Origin: Planctomycetota bacterium | Lineage (GTDB): Bacteria; Planctomycetota; PUPC01; JACPCR01 | Direction: 5' to 3' | Assembly: GCA_030740295.1 (NCBI GenBank) | Contig: JASLXP010000235.1 | Location: 1-5,903, forward strand | DNA: 5,903 bases | Shown: piece by piece, positions 1-5,138 of the stretch | Position numbering within the stretch: the stretch's first letter is position 1 | Layout: every line of letters starts with the position of its first letter | The notes under the pieces: model-generated | The model's input: the letters and a program-made list of their open reading frames with translations, nothing else | What the model was told of the DNA's origin: nothing | The model's database searches: none | Position numbers and translations under genes: made by a program

Positions 1-3000
1 CTTACCAGAACTTCCGGAGGAAGAAAGTTGTGAGTCCAGATCGTTTTAAGTTGCTCTGTACTTGTGGTCGAGGCAAAAATCTCACATGAGGACCAGCTAT
101 GACTTTTATTCGGAATGAGACGCTTCCACAGCGTTTCTTCCGGCTGCTCCCAACTGGCTGCCCGTGCCTGGCGAAGTCTCAGTTCCCGCTCTTCCATGGC
201 TACCACTACTTCATCCTGACCAATGTGAACTTCAATCTCGCGGTCGAAAGCTCTCACGCGATAGCTCCCGGGCTGATCGTCTGCTTTCTCAATGCTCGCC
301 GCTCGTTGGTCTTCGGCTGAGCTGAAGTGGAGCAACATGGGGATCTCTCGCAGGTCCTTCTGCCTGATGTTCGTCGACGCACGATGGATGACTGAAAGTC
401 GTGTGACCCTGGGCTCCGCATGCGGGTAGTGGGACCAGTTCCCGCTGAGATGCTCATCCACTTCGCTCTTCAACTGCAGGCCATTGAGGGTCCGCAATCG
501 CATCTTTTCACCGGTCTGGACTACATCGAAGCCTGAATCCGTCTTGGACACTTCACCGACTACGTGCCAGAGCTGATGCAGCATCCGCTCCCCGCTGTTA
601 AGTGACTGAGCCCGGTCGATGACCAGGAAGCCGATGCCTTCGATGTGGAAGAGGTGTCGCTGCCAGTGAGCGCCTGCGCCGTCTCGGAGCGACGTCGAGG
701 CGTATTGGACTCCCTCCCCTCTCGCGACGCCTGCGAACTCGCAAGAGATGGCCATCTTTCGTGACTGACCGTTCCGGAAGAGTTGCAGGCCGTTGTGGAA
801 CTTGGGCAGACTCCGAATGTAATCGTTATCCGCCAGCCAGATGCGGCCGCGAGACGTAATCCGGCTGATGGTCTGCGCGTCGTAATGACCGTGGCCCCCG
901 CCTGACAGGCCATCCAGAAGCAGGTAATCGTCCTGCTCGTCCAGGCCGCTCCGCATGATGACCTTGTCAACTGCGCTGCCGTACGAGACATGGCTGCTGC
1001 CTTTGAAGGTCTCGAAGTACATCGGGTCGACGGGCAACGCAAAGACGCCGACAGAATCCTCAGGTGGCGTTGCCTCGATTCCACTCCCGAAACTGAACCA
1101 CGGCGCACTGGACCTCTTCACCAGCTTCTTCTGAAGCGCCCACTGGTAACGACCATCGCGAGTCACATGTGCCGCTGCGCGCAGGAACGGCAGGTCGCTC
1201 GACGAACACTGCCAACTGCCGGTGTCGCCGTAAGGCACCTGGAATCCCAGGTTATCCATGTTGTGGATGCAGTAATCGGCGATCCGTTTGGCGTTTCCGT
1301 TTTTCAGGAAGGTGTCGTCCCGTGCCGCCATCGCGTAGCGGAACAGGTGGTAGTTGGTCAACCACTGGTAGCTGTTGCAGTCTTCGTAGACCTTGAAGGC
1401 GTCGGCCTGGACCTGGAAGCACTCCTTCGCGGTGGCCAGCCAAACCCGTGCCTCGGCCAGATGGTAATACTTGCTGAAATAGGTGCCGGCAAAGTGAAGT
1501 CCAAGCGCCGGGAAAGTCTGGTGGTTGAAGCGGACACGCCGATTCCCACGGACGCTTCGCGCTTTCGGCGCGCAGGCTTCCTTCACCCACTTCCCAAGGA
1601 TCTGAGTCACACGGAGGCGCTCTTCATCCGTAATCGCCGGGCACTCCTCAACCACATCCCAACCGGGGAACACGCGATAGACGGTAAAATCACTGTCCAT
1701 ACCCCAGGGGCCGCCGTAGGTCGTGGGCTTGGACAGATAGTGTTCGTACATCAGATCGGTCACAGCCACGAATGCCTTCGCATACCATGGCTTCCCTGTC
1801 AGGGCATAGTACTGGCCGTAGCGTGCGAGGTAGTTCGTCGCTCCGGTGTGAACACCCCTCACAAGAGCCGCACGGACTACTTTCACTTGAGTTGCCGCGT
1901 AGTCGCCTTTGGGTTCCTGCATCAATCGGCCTATGGTCCGCTGAGCCTCGTCGCCCAATTCGAAATCCCACATCGATTTCAGCAGGACCCTGCCGCCGTC
2001 CTTTCGAATGTGTTTCGGCAGCCTCGTGCAGAACACGTCGATCGCCCGCTCCACTCCCTTCAAGCTGCTGCCTCCGAGGACGATTGCGTTCCTTCCCGTC
2101 GCCCAGGGATCATGAACTGTCTTCACGAGCCAGCCGTCCCCACCAGGATAGTGCACGTCCACCGGCGTGTACCCGTAGTTGTAGAGCCAGGCGACGTGCG
2201 GATTGGTATCGAGACGGCCAGCGAGGATGGCTGAACGGCCAACAGGCAATTCCTTTTCTGCGTCCAGGATCTGAACCGCGCTTCCAGCCGCTTTAAGCGC
2301 CCGGACCAACTTCTGTTTTACAGTGTCAGGAAAATCACCGGGCACCACGACCACCGTTTCATTCAGTGAAGTTTCGGCAATTCGCGCGGTCGCCTCTTTC
2401 AGTTCGGTGAGCGAGACGACCTTCTTCCGCTCTGGCCTGTAGCGAAGGTAATCGAGAAAAAGATCGAACTTCGTGTTCGGATCCTTGCAGCCGATGATGA
2501 ATTCGATCCGCGTTACAGCCTCTGGCCGCGCGCCTTCGGTAATCTTCTTCGGCTCCCAGATAAACCGGCCCACGCTCAGTTTGGGAGTAATCGAAAACGT
2601 GCCCTGGCGTTTTCTGAATGGAGACGACCAATTGCTCCAACTGGCAGCGCACCCGCCTTTGGAGTCGTACATCCTGACATAGAGCGCCTGCGTACTTTCC
2701 GGAGTCTTTGTCCAGGCATCGAACAGAAACTCCCGGTTCTTCAGATCGACCGGCTCCTTCAGCATGATCGCCAGGCTGGCATACTTGCCCGGCTTGTCCG
2801 TGGTGGCAGAGGACATGTAAAGACTGCTCTCACCATGCGAAAGAAACTTCTTGTCCTGATTCGCCGCCTGTTCGACCGTCACCGGCCCCCAGGGCCTGGC
2901 CGTCACTCCTTCAAGATTCTCGAATGAGTGGATGATGACCTCCTCGGCCATGCTCGAACCAAGTGCGCTGAAGCTGATGCAGAGCAGATAATGAAGGAAG

Positions 3001-3110
3001 AGCGAGTTGGCCCTCCGAGAAGCACTGGTCGTTTGATTGGCGATAGCATATCTGCTCACGTTGGAACTCAAGGGCTTAGGTTTTCGGGTCACGACTCCAA
3101 GAGAGTTCAT
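1..3110 (-). CDS. Secreted heparinase II/III-like polysaccharide lyase family protein (3' end outside window)
   Basis: I translated the reverse strand codon by codon. It is open from the ATG at 3110 to the window edge, giving 1,036 residues with no stop. A signal peptide is visible: a hydrophobic stretch at about residues 37-51 followed by SSMA|EE (cleavage after Ala55), so the protein is exported. Residues ~58-228 look like a beta-rich carbohydrate-binding domain ending FLDYLRYRP. Residues ~240-365 form an alpha/beta unit (TVVVVPGDFPD, then GRNAIVLGGSS). Residues ~375-690 are helical and Trp/Tyr-rich, like an (alpha/alpha) toroid. From ~700 a beta-sandwich carries GGHGHYDA (His740, His742), typical of heparinase II/III-like proteins. 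Asn529-His530 and Tyr581 have the spacing of the catalytic Asn/His and Tyr of the PL12/15/17/21 fold. By family it should cleave uronic-acid polysaccharides by beta-elimination outside the cytoplasm; the substrate is not deducible. The start is uncertain: GTG at 3059 would give a shorter signal peptide, and neither start has a good Shine-Dalgarno. Confidence 0.85.
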   Translation of the reverse strand, partial: MNSLGVVTRKPKPLSSNVSRYAIANQTTSASRRANSLFLHYLLCISFSALGSSMAEEVIIHSFENLEGVTARPWGPVTVEQAANQDKKFLSHGESSLYMSSATTDKPGKYASLAIMLKEPVDLKNREFLFDAWTKTPESTQALYVRMYDSKGGCAASWSNWSSPFRKRQGTFSITPKLSVGRFIWEPKKITEGARPEAVTRIEFIIGCKDPNTKFDLFLDYLRYRPERKKVVSLTELKEATARIAETSLNETVVVVPGDFPDTVKQKLVRALKAAGSAVQILDAEKELPVGRSAILAGRLDTNPHVAWLYNYGYTPVDVHYPGGDGWLVKTVHDPWATGRNAIVLGGSSLKGVERAIDVFCTRLPKHIRKDGGRVLLKSMWDFELGDEAQRTIGRLMQEPKGDYAATQVKVVRAALVRGVHTGATNYLARYGQYYALTGKPWYAKAFVAVTDLMYEHYLSKPTTYGGPWGMDSDFTVYRVFPGWDVVEECPAITDEERLRVTQILGKWVKEACAPKARSVRGNRRVRFNHQTFPALGLHFAGTYFSKYYHLAEARVWLATAKECFQVQADAFKVYEDCNSYQWLTNYHLFRYAMAARDDTFLKNGNAKRIADYCIHNMDNLGFQVPYGDTGSWQCSSSDLPFLRAAAHVTRDGRYQWALQKKLVKRSSAPWFSFGSGIEATPPEDSVGVFALPVDPMYFETFKGSSHVSYGSAVDKVIMRSGLDEQDDYLLLDGLSGGGHGHYDAQTISRITSRGRIWLADNDYIRSLPKFHNGLQLFRNGQSRKMAISCEFAGVARGEGVQYASTSLRDGAGAHWQRHLFHIEGIGFLVIDRAQSLNSGERMLHQLWHVVGEVSKTDSGFDVVQTGEKMRLRTLNGLQLKSEVDEHLSGNWSHYPHAEPRVTRLSVIHRASTNIRQKDLREIPMLLHFSSAEDQRAASIEKADDQPGSYRVRAFDREIEVHIGQDEVVVAMEERELRLRQARAASWEQPEETLWKRLIPNKSHSWSSCEIFASTTSTEQLKTIWTHNFLPPEVLV

Positions 3111-3117
3111 GAAACAC

Positions 3118-3131
3118 TGGAGGGATCTCCA
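3118..3131 (+). promoter_or_regulatory. Shine-Dalgarno inside a perfect hairpin
   Basis: TGGAG (3118-3122), loop GGAT, CTCCA (3127-3131) is a perfect 5-bp hairpin. It contains the strong ribosome binding site GGAGGG (3119-3124), seven bases before the ATG at 3132. If transcribed on the plus strand, the stem would partly hide the binding site. On the minus strand the same hairpin sits in the leader of the lyase gene, eight bases before its ATG. Whether either role is real is unknown. Confidence 0.3.
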
Positions 3132-3215
3132 ATGAAGGAACCTAATGTACTCACCCTTCGGATGCCACGCGAACTGAAGGAGAGCCCAAGGCGTCACATC
3201 CTTAGAGACAGATGA
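3132..3215 (+). pseudogene. Very short ribbon-helix-helix-like ORF, probably truncated
   Basis: This 27-residue frame begins MKEPNVLTLRMPRELKE, which has the look of the first beta strand and start of helix 1 of a ribbon-helix-helix (CopG/Arc-like) DNA-binding protein, the usual pattern being xLTLRLPxELKE. It has the best Shine-Dalgarno in the window, GGAGGG with seven-base spacing. The similarity stops after about 17 residues; the rest (SPRRHILRDR) ends at TGA, whereas such proteins normally run 45-90 residues. The other two frames downstream give no convincing continuation. I read it as a gene broken by frameshift or deletion, or as chance coding opposite the lyase leader. No partner toxin gene is visible downstream. 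Confidence 0.3.
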
Positions 3216-3280
3216 ACAGATCACCTCAGGCCGACATCGACGTGAGGAACCGCCGCGCTGACACACCCTCCTTCGAGTGA

Positions 3281-3309
3281 TTTATCATGTTCCGGCTAAA
3301 GTTTTTCGA
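3281..3309 (-). promoter_or_regulatory. Possible sigma70-type promoter of the lyase gene
   Basis: Read on the minus strand, TCGAAA (3309-3304, four of six matches to TTGACA) is followed after exactly 17 bases by GATAAA (3286-3281, four of six matches to TATAAT). It lies about 170 bases upstream of the ATG at 3110, which would leave a long 5' leader. The match is modest and such pairs occur by chance, so this is only a candidate. Confidence 0.25.
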
Positions 3310-3570
3310 GTTCCTTCCGAGAATAAATGCACGTCAAATTAGGTCGTTGAACGGCCGAAGATTTCACATCCTTTCCACCCTTTCAGGGAGATTCAGCATA
3401 GAAGACTCGAGTGATGAGATTGGTCCTTGCCTGTTTACGGCAGGTGGCTCTTGACCCGAGTGGCCTCTTTACGCTGACAACCACCTCCTCACGAACCGCA
3501 TAAGACTGCGGCCATGAAGATGGCACTGTCGCTCATGGCCTCATCCGTCTGGAACCAATAAAGCGCCTTG

Positions 3571-3599
3571 AGGCAGTCATTCCCTGCGGGGAACTGCCT
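3571..3599 (+). other. Strong hairpin, possible weak terminator or RNA element
   Basis: AGGCAGT (3571-3577) pairs perfectly with ACTGCCT (3593-3599). Inside, TCCC (3581-3584) pairs with GGGA (3589-3592) around the loop TGCG, leaving a three-base bulge on the 5' side. No clean T-run follows (TCATTGAGTTCGTTTTC), so it is a poor match to a Rho-independent terminator. No gene ends just before it on either strand. Confidence 0.35.
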
Positions 3600-3764
3600 T
3601 CATTGAGTTCGTTTTCGTGGTTGATTGACGCTATACGCGCCACTAGTGCGATGATGAATTCCAATCAGTTAAGGAATTCCGCGACACCAAATACTTCAAC
3701 ATGAAGAACGGCTCATACGGGTACCGTTGACGGGCCCGGCCTTCTTTCTTCGTTTTCCGATTGT

Positions 3765-3787
3765 CGCCTGCTTGAATCAAGCTGGCG
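3765..3787. promoter_or_regulatory. 23-bp near-perfect palindrome, operator-like
   Basis: The arms are CGCC-T-GCTTGA and TCAAGC-T-GGCG around a single central A, giving ten matched pairs per arm and one symmetric T/T mismatch. This length and symmetry fit a dimeric regulator site better than an RNA hairpin, which would have almost no loop. It lies about 165 bases upstream of the ATG at 3954. The bound protein is unknown, and a role in controlling that gene is inference from position only. Confidence 0.35.
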
Positions 3788-3953
3788 GTGACTGCGTGCG
3801 CCTGTGTTCGCCGGAAGAACACGGGAGCATTGCGGGCAGGGATTCCGCGCCTTAGCGGAGCTTCGACTGATGCGGAATGGCGCCAGATTGATTCGGCCTC
3901 ACTCAATTACGATTCCAACAGTTCTAAACTCTACACACTGAAAGGTAAACACC

Positions 3954-4469
3954 ATGGGTGCGATAGTACGCGTTCCCCTATATCAACCAACTCCCGTCGA
4001 TGTAAAGATGCCCACGCGGGGCAAAATCCCAGTCCCCGCAGACCTGCCGATTCGTAAGCCGGTACCCATCGTCGTTGACGAGAATCCAGTACCACTGTTT
4101 CAACCCATACGAGTCGAGGAACCTATGATCGTCATCAAGACAATTGTGGAGCCTGTCGAACTCGAAATAGCGAGGCTGGTGCCGGAACACACAGTCATTC
4201 CCACGCTTCTGTTCCAACCCAGGCCGGTCGAGGAGGAGATGCCGATTACGGTGAATGTCACAGAACCAGTCGATCAGCCGGTCAGAGTTCCAATCTCCCA
4301 GTTTGAGTTCGCGCCGGGCGAGGAGGTCCCGGTCGAAGAAGAACTGGGGGTGTTCCCAGACATGCCTAAAACGCCGCCCCTGCGGCCTATACCAGCGTTA
4401 CCGGATCAGCCGGAATTCAATTTCAACGACCATCTCGGACGGGTACTAGGGGTAGATGTGACCGCGTAA
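3954..4469 (+). CDS. Uncharacterised Val/Pro/Glu-rich protein with three ~38-residue repeats
   Basis: This ORF of 171 residues starts at ATG 3954, with AAAGG (3941-3945) eight bases upstream as a plausible ribosome binding site, and ends at TAA. I do not recognise the family. It has no Cys or Trp, no signal peptide and no membrane segment, and is dominated by Pro, Val, Ile and Glu. Three repeats begin at residues 8, 47 and 85 with the cores PLYQPTPVDVKMP, PLFQPIRVEEPM and LLFQPRPVEEEMP; EPVE (66-69) and EPVD (104-107) keep the same 38-residue register. Residues 118-130 are acidic, 135-153 are Pro-rich, and the end is NFNDHLGRVLGVDVTA. Alternating hydrophobic/polar residues between prolines suggest short extended strands or a polyproline-like rod, perhaps structural or adapter-like. 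Function is unknown. The opposite-strand frame at 3978-4217 is its shadow. The repeats and the ribosome binding site argue for a real gene. Confidence 0.6.
   Translation: MGAIVRVPLYQPTPVDVKMPTRGKIPVPADLPIRKPVPIVVDENPVPLFQPIRVEEPMIVIKTIVEPVELEIARLVPEHTVIPTLLFQPRPVEEEMPITVNVTEPVDQPVRVPISQFEFAPGEEVPVEEELGVFPDMPKTPPLRPIPALPDQPEFNFNDHLGRVLGVDVTA
3975..4325 (+). repeat. Three diverged in-frame repeats inside the 171-residue ORF
   Basis: Units start at 3975, 4092 and 4206, so the periods are 117 and 114 bases, whole codons. Units 2 and 3 still resemble each other in DNA: CTGTTTCAACCCA (4095-4107) against CTGTTCCAACCCA (4209-4221), each followed a few bases later by GTCGAGGA. Unit 1 is recognisable mainly as protein (YQPTPVDVKMP). 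This fits old tandem duplication followed by divergence under selection on the protein. Confidence 0.55.
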
Positions 4470-4487
4470 GGGACGGTGGTCACGTCC
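4458..4487 (+). other. Hairpins overlapping the stop codon of the repeat-protein gene
   Basis: GTGACC (4458-4463) pairs with GGTCAC (4478-4483) across the TAA at 4467-4469. The alternative GGACG (4471-4475) with CGTCC (4483-4487) is mutually exclusive with it because they share bases. They begin the structured block that runs on to 4638. No T-run follows. Confidence 0.3.
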
Positions 4488-4497
4488 GCACTGCCGA

Positions 4498-4554
4498 GGA
4501 TTCGGTCCTCTTTCCGTAGTACTACCTCCGCGACGGTCAAAGAGGGCCGAATCC
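4498..4554. repeat. Long inverted repeat forming a 20-bp stem
   Basis: GGATTCGGTCCTCTTT (4498-4513) pairs with AAAGAGGGCCGAATCC (4539-4554) at all 16 positions, one of them a T-G wobble. After a two-base bulge (TC, 4537-4538), CCGT (4514-4517) pairs with ACGG (4533-4536), leaving a loop of about 15 bases. It starts 28 bases after the stop at 4469. It could be a transcript-end or stability structure for that gene, part of a non-coding RNA, or a small miniature-element remnant. No T-tract follows on either strand, so a classical intrinsic terminator is not supported. Confidence 0.6.
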
Positions 4555-4566
4555 GTTACCAGACAT

Positions 4567-4638
4567 CTCGCGTGCGAACATTTTCAGGAGACTACTCCAA
4601 TACAATGCTCGCAATGCGCGAGTCGATACCGACCGACT
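4567..4638. repeat. Second bulged inverted repeat with nested and flanking hairpins
   Basis: CTCGCG (4567-4572) pairs with CGCGAG (4617-4622). Directly inside, TGCGA (4573-4577) pairs with TCGCA (4609-4613), leaving a three-base bulge, for 11 pairs in all. The enclosed loop carries a small hairpin, GGAG-ACTA-CTCC (4587-4598). AGTCG (4621-4625) with CGACT (4634-4638) is an overlapping alternative. A 14-codon frame from ATG 4605 (MLAMRESIPTDLPG) lies inside; its nearest AGGAG is 14 bases upstream, too far to support translation. The rest of 4470-4690 shows no gene. Confidence 0.45.
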
Positions 4639-4693
4639 TACCTGGGTGAGTGATTCAGGCCGAATTATCCCCGAAATGGGTCACTAATCGTTG

Positions 4694-4790
4694 AGGCCCA
4701 TTCCGTGGCGCCCCTTCAGGGCTGGCACACATCTCCATCCGAATCCAGGGCGTTGGCATGGGCTGATATATTCGACCTCTTCAGGTCGAG
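4694..4790 (+). repeat. REP-like intergenic cassette of three hairpins, partly decayed
   Basis: Three consecutive hairpin units are visible: GCCC-CTTCA-GGGC (4710-4722), a damaged CCAGGGC-GTT-GGCATGGGC (4745-4763) whose right arm would be GCCCTGG if intact, and a perfect TCGACCT-CTTC-AGGTCGA (4772-4789). The linker GGCTGATATAT joins the last two. This order resembles dispersed extragenic palindromes that I recall from several environmental bacteria, sometimes linked to Y1/RAYT-type transposases. No such transposase is in the window. The damaged middle unit suggests an old copy. Confidence 0.5.
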
Positions 4791-4792
4791 GA

Positions 4793-4996
4793 GTGTTAGA
4801 ATCGACCTTTTCCGATCCGCCGGCGGACGTGGGGCTCCTCAAGAAAGGCAAAAAGGCGCTTCTCCTAATCTTCGGCGGTGAGCCGGAAACTCAGCCGGAG
4901 AAGGTCAAGCTGAAGCTGGATTTCGAATTCGGTAAGGACAAGACTATCGAATTAGAACCGATGGGTATGGTGGGTCTGGAGATTGGTTTGGAGTGA
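4793..4996 (+). CDS. Small beta-rich hypothetical protein or gene remnant
   Basis: The open frame extends left into the hairpin cassette, but codons before about 4793 only translate that repeat. I therefore place a start at GTG 4793 (67 residues); GTG 4829 (55 residues) is an alternative. Neither has a properly spaced ribosome binding site (GAGG lies only one base before 4793). From residue 13 on, the sequence looks like protein: a Lys-rich hydrophobic start (LLKKGKKALLLIFGGEPE), then alternating strands (KVKLKLDFEF and KTIELEP) and the end MVGLEIGLE. Codon third positions are mostly C or G. I recognise no family. The hydrophobic/charged alternation recalls the gene at 3954, but no shared motif links them. 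It may be the tail of a gene whose front was lost when the repeat cassette arrived. Confidence 0.4.
   Translation: MLESTFSDPPADVGLLKKGKKALLLIFGGEPETQPEKVKLKLDFEFGKDKTIELEPMGMVGLEIGLE
4816..4827. repeat. Perfect 12-bp palindrome
   Basis: TCCGCCGGCGGA reads the same on both strands. It lies inside the N-terminal part of the candidate ORF at 4793-4996, just after the hairpin cassette, and next to a second copy of TCGACCT (4803-4809) that matches the left arm of the cassette's last hairpin. It may be a protein site or a further decayed piece of the repeat. Confidence 0.4.
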
Positions 4997-5138
4997 CCCG
5001 CTTCATGAAAGTGGTCGAGCTATGCTGAACGCTGGCCCGCCCCTCCCGATTGTCTGCAGAAATGGCGAGCCGGTGACGCTGGCTGGAAAGTCAATATCCC
5101 AAGTGACTTCCCGACCACAGCAGTTGACACCTTTCGGC

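Larger units (their letters stand above)
3216..3953. other. Gene-poor intergenic region with several hairpins
   Basis: I find no convincing gene in these 738 bases. Short frames exist (for example 55 codons from ATG 3287 and 87 codons on the minus strand at 3643-3906), but they lack ribosome binding sites or recognisable content. Inverted repeats are frequent: palindrome ACTCGAGT (3405-3412), hairpin CTTGCC/GGCAGG (3426-3444), GGCCAT/ATGGCC (3510-3540), the strong hairpin at 3571-3599, the 23-bp near-palindrome at 3765-3787, and TCCGC/GCGGA (3844-3859) with the overlapping alternative ATTCCGC/GCGGAAT (3842-3878). The stretch could be a long leader of the gene at 3954, an untranslated RNA, or decayed DNA. 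Confidence 0.5.

Noticed and set aside
560..1108. Open minus-strand frame of 182 codons, Ser/Arg/Thr-rich
   Set aside because: It is a different reading frame of the same strand within the lyase gene. The composition is typical of an out-of-frame translation, and the true frame carries GGHGHYDA here.
990..2234. Open plus-strand frame of 414 codons
   Set aside because: It lies entirely opposite the lyase gene, whose frame is open from 3110 to the window edge with a signal peptide and family motifs. The plus-strand translation shows no domain or motif; it is a GC-rich antisense shadow.
2928..3215. Plus-strand 95-codon ORF starting at 2928
   Set aside because: Its first 68 codons are antisense to the lyase signal peptide and leader and look random. 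Only the last 27 codons, from ATG 3132 with a strong ribosome binding site, look meaningful and are reported separately.
3287..3454. 55-codon plus-strand ORF beginning MFRLKFFEFLPRINARQIR
   Set aside because: No ribosome binding site, no recognisable domain, and it runs through several hairpins. It could be real but the sequence gives no positive support.
3605..3636. Possible promoter with CTATAC as -10
   Set aside because: The hexamer 17 bases upstream (TTCGTT) is a poor -35, and there is no gene start close downstream.
3647..3730. Plus-strand 27-codon open stretch with protein-like end (TKYFNMKNGSYGYR)
   Set aside because: It looks like real protein, but there is no start codon with a ribosome binding site, it follows a stop at 3644 and is too short. 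At best it is a remnant.
3643..3906. 87-codon minus-strand ORF
   Set aside because: Composition looks random, it reads through the 23-bp palindrome, and there is no domain-like pattern.
4498..4554. Rho-independent terminator
   Set aside because: The stem is strong, but there is no T-run after it in either direction, so it is reported as an inverted repeat instead.
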